Positions 1 to 13,500 of a DNA stretch of 64,000 nt are shown here, piece by piece. Origin of the DNA: Tubiluchus corallicola (taxonomy: Eukaryota; Priapulida; Priapulimorpha; Priapulimorphida; Tubiluchidae); contig JAQGDQ010000269.1 in NCBI GenBank assembly GCA_030141605.1, positions 186,001-250,000 of the forward strand, given 5' to 3'. A program made the position numbers and the translations under genes. A model generated the notes under the pieces. It was not told the DNA's origin and searched no databases. It saw only the letters and a list, made by a program, of their open reading frames with translations. Position 1 is the stretch's first letter. Each line of letters opens with the position of its first letter.

Positions 1-1501
1 AGCAGCTGATTCTTCTAGCAAACTATGGAAACTGATATTAACATTAAAAACTGCGCGTACAGATCACAGTTAGCTTACAAACGAAAGATCGGGATTCGAG
101 AAGCATCGAGAGCCTTGAACACGGTACATTAATTGAGGTGATTTTGCGTGTTTACCGTTGCTGGGGAACTTTTTTACTTGCCTGTCGCATTGTCAAGGAC
201 CTGTCTCGATCATGCTCAGACTGAGCACATTGTTGAGTCGTAAAGACATGGCTAGAGGCAATAATCGCCACACAATTTCTTTATATTGACGTCTGCCCCT
301 GAATCTCATTAGAGATTCCGCTGACTGAAATTCGCTATATCTACTTGACTCAAGGCTGTTTGGAATGCCTCGAAGCTGATTCGTATTTGTCTGTTTCGTC
401 TAGATGGAATGCAGTAGAAATCGATGTACAACGCTGACTTTTAATGCACACTTAAAAGCGCTTTATTCGTGCCTTATTTTAATTCAGTGACTTTGTGACA
501 GTGTGAATGATGGAACGTATAATAAATACTCTACATCTATATTACATGAATGAGGGCTAGCGTCTAGCTTGTTTACGTCCTTGTTTATAGTTCAGGGACC
601 TTCCAGCGGCTGGCTGGTGCTAAAAATAGCAAGTTTTGGAGTAAGCAATATAGCCGCTTTGGCAGGTTGTTGAAGCTGAACGTTGTTGTTGTTGTTGTTG
701 TTTATGTTTATGTCATGGCGTAATTGACGTTAATTACCGAAAATACACTCGTCATCTTAATCAGAATACCTGATTCATCGTATTCTTTTTTCTTGTATGT
801 CAATGTCATTTTGCCGCAGAAAGTAGTCATGAAGTCGGTTTGGTGCACATCTGGTAAAGATACTGTTTTACCATTCATATCAACAACTGTCCTCAAGACA
901 TTCTTGTATTCTGTGAAAAATGGAAAAATTTGCACGTGATTTAATGGCAACTTTTCAGTTCAAAATCATTAGTTCATAAATTTTTCCCTGATTTATTGCT
1001 TGTCTTCACTCTGCCTTTTTCAGTAAACAATACCTAACATCCTGACTATATCAGTACCTTTTGTGGTTGTTGTAATACTTTTGTTTTTCATACATCATTT
1101 TCTTGTTTCTTTTTTTTCATGCAACACCAGTACAAAAAATTTTACTGGTTGAGTTGGTCTTATTTTGACAAATGCATGATGAGACAGTTGTTAGTTGTAG
1201 CCTTGCACTTTTTTCCTTCAAAAAAAATTGTAGGCAGTTCTAAGAAAATCCAGCTGTATGCGCTTTTTGCAGAAAAAGTTTGTAATTTCTTGACAAGATA
1301 AACCCACACTTATGGAACTTGAAAGTTCATCACGAGACACAAAAAGTAGTCCTGCCTTTGAGTGTCAGGTGAGCTATGAGGCGAGTTCTAGTAAAAAATA
1401 AGATTCTTGCTCAATAATTTCAAGAGTGGTTTAGGCCTAACTCACCTATTTTTTCTCTCCGATCATTACTTTCACGCACTAATTTCTTAACTCTGTTCTA
1501 G
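1..1501. other. Upstream flank or intron of the SH2B gene, no exon recognised
   Basis: No coding exon could be supported here. The SH2B gene must have an exon for the first half of its PH domain before 1502, but no stretch with PH-like residues bounded by splice sites was found, so it probably lies left of the window. A short GTT run sits near 682-702. Short ORFs at 708-950 (both strands) and 1119-1301 have no family resemblance. Confidence 0.5.
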
Positions 1502-4500
1502 GCGGATAAACCAAAGTGCGGAGTATTCTGTTTTCTTATCATTGAAGCGCGGGAAACGACGGCCCTGGAAATGCCCGATCATGAGAACACATTTGTCATA
1601 AAGGTGAGTGACGCAGCAACGTGAACCGTGCTTTAGAAAAAGCAGATGCCTGAAAAATGAGAAGTTATCAATAAAAAATGTTGTCTTTGATTTCAGCGAG
1701 AAAATTCAACGTGGTACAGACGTAATTACGTATGTGCTTTGAGTGAATACGTTATATTCATTCTGTTCTATTCATTTAAAAGATGAATTATTGATAGTCT
1801 TAACTATAATTTCGTTGATTCGGTTCTTTAATTTTACTTTTAGCCTCTCAATTTTACAGTCACAATGCAACACGGTGATAATTACAGTACTCTGAACATT
1901 CGACCCCGGGGGAAGGACCCTGTGGTCAGTGGTCATCAAGCAGCTACCTCTATCAAATGAATTTTCAAAAAAGTCATTAGTAGAATAGTATTACACGAAG
2001 CGAGGATTGTTTACCCACAACTTGTATGACACGCATGACGCATGTTACTTTTTTCGTGTATGCGCTCGATAATCGCTATTTTAACATCTTTTTGTACACA
2101 GATTTTGTGTTTAAAGGAACTGCCAAGTCTCGGGAAATTGAGCTTATTTTAGTCTTTGAGAAAAATGTTAGAAAGCTTTGAGAATAAAATTGCGATAAGC
2201 GCGTAGTGTAATTAGCAAAATCAACCCAAAATCGCATTCACTTCAAGCTTGGACACGCTCATTTGAAAAAACTAGCGTCATCTAGTTACCGTCAGTATAA
2301 ACACTTATCTCGCCAAGTACTTGAGCAACTTTTTTGCAACTATTATGAACTATAGACAATTCAAAACGTTAAACAGGAGGTCATTAATACTACTTCTGTT
2401 TTTTGATGAATCCCATCGCCCACTGTTTAATGAACACCAGCTACTGACGATAATAATAACCTCCATCTCGGCTAGTAGCTCCGACAAAGCAAGAGAACAA
2501 TTATTTTAACAATCTAAAACTGAAGTCCATAAACTAAGTAACCCGCCCGGTGCTCGCAGCCTTGCAGAATTCCATGCTTATCTGTTACTATATCATGTTT
2601 AGGACTTACATATTTTAAGGTATTATCCGGTGACTGATTTTTACAAAACACAAAGTTTTAATCAGCTAGAATAGCAAAAGTTCTGAAGGAACTGCAGGGA
2701 TATGTTTGCCTTCGTGCTCTTCATCTCTGCTACGTCTGCAGCGAAGTTCGTTTGGCGAAAGGAGGGGAATGATTCAAATTTCTGTTGCATTTTTAAGCGA
2801 GACATGTTATGTGCGTGCATTATGCGATAATTTCAGTAGTTCTAAGTGTATATTAAAACACAATGAATGTTGTTCAAGGGTTGGTTTTTCATGTAATAGT
2901 CCGTCTCACACAAACTCATCCGCTCTCGTGTGTGAGCTCAATACAGACAAACTGATCAAACCAATAAAAGACAATCATTTTGTCTACGGTCGTTACCCAT
3001 GCAAAAAACTGCCTCAATATAATCACGGAAATTAGGGGGCCATGTTCGGAATTTTTCTCGGAAAAATTGCCGTAAGGGCGGAAACAACATTTGTGCGAGA
3101 GTCGAGACGGCTAGCGTCACGTGGTTTACTGCATACAGTTTTTACCGTATGAGAGACTAGTATGATATTCAAATTTGACGTGATATATTTCCATGATACG
3201 ATTTATGTTACTAATGTTTCAAGCGCAACAGACTAAAATTTGTCTTCAGTTGAAAGAAAAAAATTGAAATATGAAGAACAGAAACCGATCAATACTAGTT
3301 CCCAGCAGATTGAGAAAATGTAGTATTCATGCCATGCAAAGGAAAACCGCTCACCGACTCACGTGCAAACAAATAAAGTAAGAAAAACAACATGGTGTCA
3401 ACTGTCAATAGTGGCATTGACAACAACATTAACTTGCGTTATTTGTAACAAGAGAACTGTTACAAATTGGTTGTTAAAGGGAAGGTCAAGCCTTCTGGGA
3501 AAATAGACTTATGTTCGCGAAAAATGATAGAAAGATTTAGTAATAAAAGTGTGATAAGCGCCTCGTGTAATTAGTAGAATCACTTCAAAGTCGCGATCAT
3601 TTCACACTTAGTCGCCTACATATTTAACGTCTATTGTTCCACCGATGACGTCGTTCACTGGCTGAAGAAAAGCAGCGCATTGTCAATTTCCGCCAAAGGT
3701 ATAATAAGTTTTTACAAAAAAATTAGTTAGCTGGTTTTGTGACATTTTTGCATGAACATTAGGTAAGCTGCAGAAGTTTGAATTAGTTTAAGCTAGGCGC
3801 GCTTACGAAAAGTCACGAAGACCGCCAGTTACGTCATAATTTTCAAATGAATGGCGGCTACCAACGCGCCTGAATATTTCTATACAGTGGTAGGATAAAT
3901 TAACTTTATGCTTTATAGACAGTTTTTTTTGCAAATTTCTTTGGTATATTATACTAAGTTTAAGTGATAACAGTAAAATAAACCTAACGCTAAGTGAATT
4001 TGCACATGGTCAATGTCCCTTCCGTTTGATGCATATTGCTAACTATGCTGAAGTCTTTCCACAAATCTTTACAATTTCAAAAGTTTACCTGCTGACGCAG
4101 TAAAAAAGATTATTCATTCAAAGGTATTGCAACGTACAAATGCCTTGATGTAATCACGAAAGATACGGGACACGTCAGAATTTTTCTCTAGCGTGAAACA
4201 AGTTAAAAGAGTCAGATATACGAAGTAACAGTCTTCAAATGTCAGATGCAGTTTTTCTGGTATCTTACTCCGTTATTGAAGGTGCGTTGGTCGAGTTGCT
4301 ACAGATTTTTGCTCCGATCCATGGGTTCTGGGTTCGAATCCAACTACTATAAGTTTTTTGAGCCTTTTAACATTTGAACAGGCACCTTTTTAAGCTTCCG
4401 GAGCCTTAACTGAATACCTGGCTGCCTTTTAACATTTGAACAGGCACCTTTCTAAGCTTCCGGAGCCTTAACTGATTACCTGGCTATGTAATCAGTGAAA

Positions 4501-7500
4501 AATAAAAAAGCGACAGAGAATTGGAACTAGCCACCTGTCCTTTTATCCTTTTAGCGTGCCGAGACTTCGTAAATAGGTGCCCTTCGAAGACTTGCTGTTC
4601 CTAACTGTTCCTACACCCTGTTATGGACATGGAGCCACTCTTCTGCTGTTTCTGTTATTTCCTTGCTATTATTACATCATTTACTTTATTTCAAAATTAT
4701 TTCAATATTTATATCAAAATCGTAATTCCATATTGTTTTCCTTATGTTTCCTTGCTATTATTACATCATTTACTTTATTACATCAATTTCATTGAGTCAT
4801 CTACAAAAGCACGCATAACTTTAATAATTTTTTCATTTTTATTTAAGTAAGGTGAGTGTGTTAATGACCGTATGGTCGTACACTCACCTCACACTACTCA
4901 AATCATTTTATTTATTGTTTATTTATGTGTACAATATTGTATTTTGATGTGTGAAATAAAATTCATAGTTCATAGTTTCTGTTTCAATGGCTTGCGCCAT
5001 CATTTCTGTTACGGCAAATATGCGTCACACGTAATTGCTTCTTTTTCAGTTTTTCTTGTTTCACATAACGACGTCTTTAATTTATCATCTTTTCCATTTC
5101 GCATGACGTTACATAGCAGTGACGGCAATTTGTTTGATTTGCCACTTAATTACAGCATGAATTACGGCTCGTAATTATCAAACTCCCGCATTTTCACGCT
5201 ATAATTAAAATTTTATGGTAAAACGTGTTGAGATTGGATAAATTATTTGCTATTTATAGTTTTTTCTATTTTGATTATTACTGTTTTATTTAATTAGACG
5301 AGCGCTTACGACAACAAAGTGTTTGCTGAGTGCTGATTGATAAGTACTAGGGCCTAATATTTACAAAGTTTTTTTTTGTTTTTGTAAAGTTTGGCATTGC
5401 AACTTACCTATTACTAAAATTAGTTATGAAATTTTGTTAACCTCATAGAATTATCAATAAAACAAAATAAAATGCATAATCAAATATATACATACACTCA
5501 AAACCATAGAATACGTACATACACAAGTTATGAAACAAAGACTACAGCAGACAAATTACAAATATACAAATAACACTTAATCACTACCGCGCTAGATATG
5601 AGACAATTACAAAAGTTTCAAAGAAACAACGGATGGCCTGAGAGTATTGATAATTAAAATGAAAGTGACTTCAGAATATTCCAATACTAAATAAACTGGG
5701 CTGATAGAATATAACGAAAAAAAATTAAAGCGGTTAAGACAGTTAAAAATATAAGAGCAGACAAGAGATAAATCACACTTGATTAGTGATCACCTAAAGT
5801 TCGGCTAACTACACTATAGGTTAAGAGGGAACGCATAAATAATTAGTAACATATAGGGTGTTTGTTTGGTTAATTTATGCGTTTATTTCAGCTTAAAGCC
5901 TTATATAAATTTATACATTCATACATACATACATTAAAAATCTACTATAGCATACAATGTATATATAATCGAAATCGCATTAAATTAGAAAAAAATGGAT
6001 ATTGCGGTAAAAAATTATCATAAGCCTATACAAGCAAAAGTTATCGTATTCGTAGAAGCCATGTTGTTGTACAAGTGAAAGTTATAGTATTCGTAGAAGC
6101 CATGTTGTTGTAAGCCTATACAAGTATTGTAAGCCTATACAAGTAAAAGTTATCGTATTCGTAGAACCCATGTTGTTGTAAGCCTATACAAGTAAAAGAT
6201 ATCGTATTCGTAGAACCCATGTTGTTGTAAGCCTATACAAGTAAAAGTTATAGTATTCGTAGAAGCCATATTGTTGTAAGCCTATACAAGTAAAAGTTAT
6301 AGTATTCGTAGAAGCCATGTTGTTGTAAGCCTATACAAGTAAAAGTTATCGTATTCGTAGAAGCCATATTGTTGTAAGCTTATACAAGTAAAAGTTATCG
6401 TATTCGTAGAAGCCATGTTGTTGTACCTGGCAAAAGTGCAAAGCAGTTTGATTTATATCGTACGTCTGACACATTCAGAAAACCACTATAATGAGGCGAT
6501 TATCATTTTTCTCGTTAATTCTAGACCAGTACTGTTCGCAGCTTTTCTTCCGATAACAGTGGCATGTGCTGTACGGTTCATCGCACGCATATACGATGGG
6601 CTAATAGCGTAATCGCATTTAAAAAATCTGACATTGCTATTTAATTATACGCAGATCTGCATTTAGAGATATTGTACAGATTAAATTTCACCTGTAAACT
6701 AGAACAGTAAAACTGGGTACAGTATGATCGGCATAATATATGTTTGATATGTGTATTTGAATTTGAATGTGTGCAGAACAGTAACGAAATCTTCTAAGAA
6801 TAAAAATACAATTGGCTTTTACGTAAATAATCTTAGCTAGTTCAAGATATCGGCATCATTATTTACGTTATCACATAAATAATGGCCAATGTATTTCCAT
6901 TATGGCTCACTCCAACTTTTCTGTTCCAAAAAGAAAACTACCAGAGACAGTGTGACGGAGACTGGTTCGTATAAAGTAGATGCATTTCGTCTTTTTTTCA
7001 GTCTGCATATGACTTGATATTGTACTCGGGATGGGACTGAGGACGCTAACAAAAGCTGAGGGCAGTAGTGTGTTCACAGTCTTCAACACTAGTTACCGGG
7101 TCACTTTGCCTAGGAGTTCTGACAAGTAAAACGAATTGAGACATGTTGCTAAAAATACATTTTCTTGCTCCAGGCAAAACCAGCTTTATACTAAGCTGAA
7201 GAAAGGCTAATTTTTCGCTTGAAAGAAACGAGATAATTAATATCAAATGTCTCATCAGAACCCCAGATATAATTGTAGGTTTATATTTTTTATTCAATCA
7301 ATGTCACCTTATATACGGGTACACAGTAAGCACTTAATTGTGGTTAATATAAACGTGATGTATCTACACGCAATTGGAATCTAATCATGTACATGCACAA
7401 AAGAAATACTAAATCATTAGAAAGCCCTGAAAAATTTTGCACTTCCACTGAAACTTAAACCCATGACCTCCTGCTTTCCAAGTAGCATTGTTAACCATTG

Positions 7501-10500
7501 CACAACAGAGGCACCTGACTTCAGACTCTGAAATTTACACTATAAGCATTATTTCAGAACGGAAGTCTAAAATCTCGGGTGGCAGGACTCCTTTGCTTGT
7601 ATGACTAGTGATGACTCTTTCGTTTGATGGAAACTATTTATCTGGGTTTGGTTAGCATTATTGTTGATTGTACATCTTCAGTCCACATCATAGTGACATT
7701 CTTTAAACCATTTTCACAAATTATTATTGAAAAATAGAATTACGGTATCCATATTTGGCAAATAAATGCAACTTCATCAAAATGGAATTTATTGCCGACA
7801 GGTTTCAACATACGTAGTCTGTAAGGTAAGTTGTTAAATTATCTATATAATATTATGCCATGTATCTTTTGGCTATTAACTACTGAATTGTATTTGGATG
7901 TTGTTTCTAAATTCTGGTAAATTTTTTTGTTTTAGATGCCTTGATAATGAACAGTTTTGTTCGACCCGGTTGGCAATGAAATCCATTTTGATGAAATTAT
8001 TGAGAAATTAGCATAAATATTTATCATTTATTACAACAGTTAACGAGTTATTGAAAAAAACAGAAATATCGGTCGGAGGAGAACGAGACGGAAAAGAACA
8101 AGAAATTTAGTGCTCATGAAATTTACTCAAGTAACAATTGTCGAAAATAAACTGTCACTTGCCTCTAAATTGGACAAGCCATCAAATAGTCGTGTGTCAC
8201 ATGATATGTGGATATCATACAATTATCTAGATTTTGTCAGGATGTTTTTGAATGAAATGTTACTAATGAGATTTTCTTCAGTTCAGAAAGCTCATTTAAA
8301 GAAAAATGTCATTCATTACTTACGGTCGATACGGTTGAATTTACACACAAGTGTAGTATATGAGCGGAACTAAAAATAAGTTCAAATGCAACTATTGAAA
8401 ATAATTTTTCCAAATGAAAACTATGTAAATGGTCTAAATTTGGCTAATCTTTTACCTCTATTTAACCGTTGCGAAAACTCTTGCAAAAAGTTGTTCCTGT
8501 CAATTCAAAATCCTCATACTATACTCCACACTCTATTGCCAGATGTCCTCACTCATAGATATACTGCTTGTCACCACTTGAAACACCCAAGATCAGAGAG
8601 GTACAAGAGCTGTATTATCTCATAGGATTTATTTAATTTCCAAACATAACTTTAAACTCATTATAAATTATTTCGTTCATGTATCTTGGAACAGTGTAAT
8701 AGTGCTTGTCACTGTATGTTTTACCTTGCTTATTCTTTTAAAAATTTTATATTTTGTAATTTTATGCTGTTCTGTAATTCAGCTTTTTGGTTGTAATGAT
8801 AAATTAACTTATATAAAAACCTATATAAGTTTTGTACATCTAGTCTTAATGAAATGAATATATATGGTACAGTTTTCAAATGGCATTGTTTTGCAGTCTT
8901 ACTTAATACAAATCAGATTTTATTCCTTCAACATAGATTAAAGTGCCTCCAGCACACAGTGCCATCTTTAGGGATCTATAGAAGCAATACAAAAATATAT
9001 TCTTTAGCTTACTTCAGGCATTGCTATATAGTGCAAAGTCCAAAAACAAAGTAATCAAATTTAAGAAAGCCAACGAAGTTTGTAGTAGTAATTACCTAAT
9101 GCAGTAATCAAGAGTGTATAAGTATAGGTGTATGAGTACTTTTCAAATTGGTCACAAAATGTGACTGTAAAAGTCAAAAATGCACTTCAGTTCCATGAGC
9201 CTATCCCATAAGCCAATTTTCTGCAACCCTATTTCAGACTATTTTATAGATGTATACAGAGGACAGGTTAAGAAATTCAACCAAATTTCTTTGCTTTATG
9301 GCAGTTTTGTTCCACTTTCTTGAATTATATACCTGTCTTTATTTTTCTTAAAAGGGTTTTTTCTTGAAATATCTTATATCCCACAAACTTCCCGTACAAA
9401 GTTCTATTATTTAGCATTATACTTATCTGTTTGAAAGACTTAAGTAATTGGAAAAGAAAATTCTTAATAATTTTAAATCTTTGCGCGACCTGGTAAAACG
9501 TCGCTGTATCAATACCTTTTTGTGCACTGCTGGCTCACCAAAAACACATTATTTATCTTATTTGCAATATAAAGTAACCTATACTTTTGCTTAATTAGTG
9601 AAGAGTGTGCTGCAAATGTTCTGATGATTTTTTCAAACTGCAGTCAGTGTTACCAAAACTTGTTTCAAGTGACTTACTGTTAAAATGATTGCGCTTAAGT
9701 GTCATAGCGGGAGTTTAAATTTGCAGTTTTTACAGCATTACTACTAACACAAGCTTTGCATGCAATAAGACAGCATGTAAGTGATACAAAATCTCAAGAC
9801 GAATGTTTAAGGTTTATTTATTAAGAGTGTTTTCTTGTCCTTTAATGCAGTTGTTAACAACTACATTTGGTTCATATATGGTTGTAAGAAAGGTCTTAGC
9901 CTGGTTGCTTTTTGAACAAGGTTGCTAGGGTAGCACTTGTGCAGGGGTTACAGATAATATCTAGTAATAGTAATATCTTTGACTCTGATAAATCTATATT
10001 TTTCCCCTCTGGACATTTATTTGAGATTTTTATGTTTATTGATATGCTGTTTGCTATAATCTTTGATATTACTGCATTTGTTTCTATCTTTAATTTATGT
10101 ATAACAGTATAATTATGATTATTATTATTGCCCAATTGGTAACTTCTGTATTTCAGTTCTTCATTGTGATTGCTGTCTATAATTTTACTTTTCTATAATT
10201 TAAAATTTTGGTTAAACTAAGCGTTTACAAAACTGTTTTTGTTACTAAGTATACATTAACATTACCAAATTTATTTTAATATTGTAGTAATGTTTTTCGT
10301 ACAATGACTAATTGTGTCTTTTCTGCACCTGTAAGTAAACTTTTACTTTTAATAAGGAGCAGCTGATTAAGTGACCAACAGGTCTTTCGCTGCTCCTCAG
10401 TTACTTTGAAATTGTCAAATAACTATTTTATTAATTATAATGTCAGGTGGCGCTGTTGGATTGTGAGCTACTAGGAAGAAATCTTAGACCTACTCTGTCA

Positions 10501-13500
10501 TGCTGGGCTGGTAGCTCAGTCTAGCATGGGAGTACTAATCCTAGGTCTCGGGTTCAAATCCCGACTAGTCCACAATTTTTCAATATCTCCTTTTCTCCAT
10601 GTCATTCCGATTTGGAACGAATTTACAATTCCCCACACAATTTAAATAGCCTAACCCTAACTGTGGATTCGACTCTATATCCCTTCTATACATTACCACT
10701 GGAAATGAATCACCACACGCCTGTACACTCTATTGTCTATAGACCTGTCGTTCTCATATTCGTTTATAGAATATATACTTCAATATGTTTGAAGTAGTTT
10801 ACATTTTAAATCAGAACATATAAATGAAAAGTTAGCACATATGCTATTGGTATGGTAAATGAAATCACTCCGTTTATTAAGAACTTCGGCATCATCCCTT
10901 AAATCGTATGTAATTGCATGACCTAAGTAAGTACTTCATCTGCCCAGGTTAAAGACATGTTGTCCAGCAGTATGCAGTTGGTTAGGTTTAATGAATTCCC
11001 TTAGTTTGGAGATCTATTGCATTGCTTTTCATTTTGGTACCCTGGACATTAACCAAATCAAATTGTTTGGCATATTCCATGAAATTAATGATATCGTTGG
11101 TTGCCATCTAATTTGGGAAAGTATTGATACCATAGCTATATTATTTTTAACTGTCATTAATAAAATAAAGTTGAACTGAAATTGAAGTCGGCGGAATGTC
11201 GAAACAGCTAAAGCAATTCGGGGAAATTCGGATCGCCTGCACCTATAATAAGAACACTAAGGTAAATTACACGCACATGGACAAACGCGTGCAGTATAAA
11301 CAATACTATCGTGTAGTTATATTGCAATAACACGTACATTTCTGCTTTCTATGGCTATGTCAAATTTATTTAGTCCATTTCCGTGTACACTCTGATAGGG
11401 GCAACAGTAAACGTGTTCACGTCTACCTACGTGCGTGCTTGGCTGAAAATGAAACATGCGTGTACATTAGAATACATTCACACAAAGGCACGTTTAGTAC
11501 ACCTATCCTACATAACGTAATGTGAACACACCTTATTTATATAGTGTGATGTGTGCAAGATGTTGTTTCATTTAGTAATTGTCACTTATTAATCAAAATT
11601 TTCAGGTGTGACACGAAAAATAAGTTATATTTCTATACGCCTGTAAATACCCTGCTATTGATTCTAACCTGCCTGTGTAGTATTGCCCTCATTCTAGTCA
11701 TTTCGGTTTAATTGCTATACTTTGCAGGAAACGTACTGCACGAATAATTTTATTAGCTTGTAATTTCTTCGACGGGGTTTCCTATAATAATCAGATTACA
11801 ACATCTATGGAATGAACAAACAAACGTTGTATCAGTTTTCAGAATGGAAGTCGCAGAAAATGATGTACTATTTTAGACGTGGAGGAAGCTTTGCTAAAAG
11901 TAAAAATTGTAAACTCCAAAATAAGAATCTATGTATTCGTATAGAAGCTAGATTGTTGGAAGACTACCACTTGGATTTCTTCATAGTAGAATAAGTAAAA
12001 TCTGAATTTCGAGTATGTTTAACTTGATTTACTGCACCAACTGATTTGTTTGCAATGTCTCTTTATAAAAGAAACAATGATAGACGAAAAGAACATTCAA
12101 AAAAGTTAAGAAAATGTTGTTTATAGTTGTGAAAAAAGAGAAAGACAAACTGACAACATTCATTGAAAATATCAATACTAATGGCTATTAGGCAACTTAA
12201 CAACAAAACTGGTAAAGTAACATGCGCGTTTGTAGTCGCTGGTCTCGAACTCGACTGGTTTGACCACTAAACGTTTCTGCAAATTGCAGTCCAAACCACC
12301 CAGCCACCAACCTAGGACTGAGTTTCTAAACAACTTCTTTTCGTGATAATAACTGTATTAACTCTGTGCAGCTACCAACTTACAATACAAAATCTTCTCA
12401 CCAACAAATCGTGTCAGCCATTTCATCTCATTACACTACTACCGCCTGGTTTTCTTTTTCTATTTAGAACAGTTTTTATGACGTCACTCGTCCGCAGACG
12501 CTCAATAGAACTCATTTTATTTCTCGGTGATCATGACTTCCTAGAATCAACAAACAAAAACAGCTACAGTAAACAGTCTGAGTCCCTGTAGGTTTGCCAG
12601 TGTGCAGTGCTTATTAATCCTTTGAAAGTTTTTGCGCATTCAGTCCCCCGGGTTTCCTACAAACACCAGTGCTAATGGCTTCAAGCCAATCAACGTACCA
12701 CTGCAACCCAATGAGCCTCACAGAATATTTAGTATAGCAGCGGCTTTGACAACGTTGCTTTTACGTGTGACAAACTGACGGTGTACTTGTAGCTTTGTGT
12801 CAGTACAACTAATCTATTGTCTTCGTAATTTCCTTTGAAATAAATAGACCCGTCAGCAAAGATCTTTTTATCAATATTGTGTCGTAATAAATGTGTATAA
12901 GCGGGCAGATATAGGGTGCCATGTCCTCTTTTATAACCAAACAGAGCGGAAGTATTGTCGACCACATTTAAGTCTCTGTTTAGGATAAATGCCTCCAGAA
13001 TTTTTGTTACAACACTGACAGTACCTATAGGCCTATGTAGTTGCAGAAGCTTTTCTAAAATATATTTTTGCGACTAGTTACCAGTGCATTTTGAGTTCTG
13101 CATTAAGAGAATAATGTTTAAGAATTGTAATTAAACATTGTAATTGTAATTGAAAGCCTCTCTCTGAACTGAATCCTGTGGTGACACAGTTGAGTTAGCT
13201 TGTATATGTGCGCCCCCCTAGTGCTCACTGATCTCCATTTAATTGAATTACATTGAAAAAATTGCGTGGTATGGACTTTAAGAACTAACTTGTGCTGCTT
13301 TAAGTGCAGATATTATCTTATACTCTGCGCACCTAATGGATATCTGGGGCACGCATTAGTGAGGCTTTATTTTTGCATTCGGATTTTTTGTACGTACCAC
13401 CTTTTTATCTAAGAATCATTCGCAAGTATTATCTTCCTACCTGGCGGTGATTTTAGCTAGGGCTGCTATTGAGAAGGCGTAGTGTTACAAGATTAGGCCC

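Noticed and set aside
1305-1371. Possible SH2B exon ending in CAG|GTGAGC
   Set aside because: The donor is good, but the coding sequence (MELESSSRDTKSSPAF) does not resemble the missing PH segment and no upstream acceptor fits.
2706-3035. 109-codon plus-strand ORF
   Set aside because: No family resemblance, no splice signals and inside the SH2B intron.
6023-6426. Possible CRISPR-like array
   Set aside because: The units abut with no unique spacers, and the host is eukaryotic; this is a minisatellite.
8110-8373. 87-codon ORF before the LINE fragment
   Set aside because: It does not match LINE proteins and is in a different frame from the recognised C-terminus.
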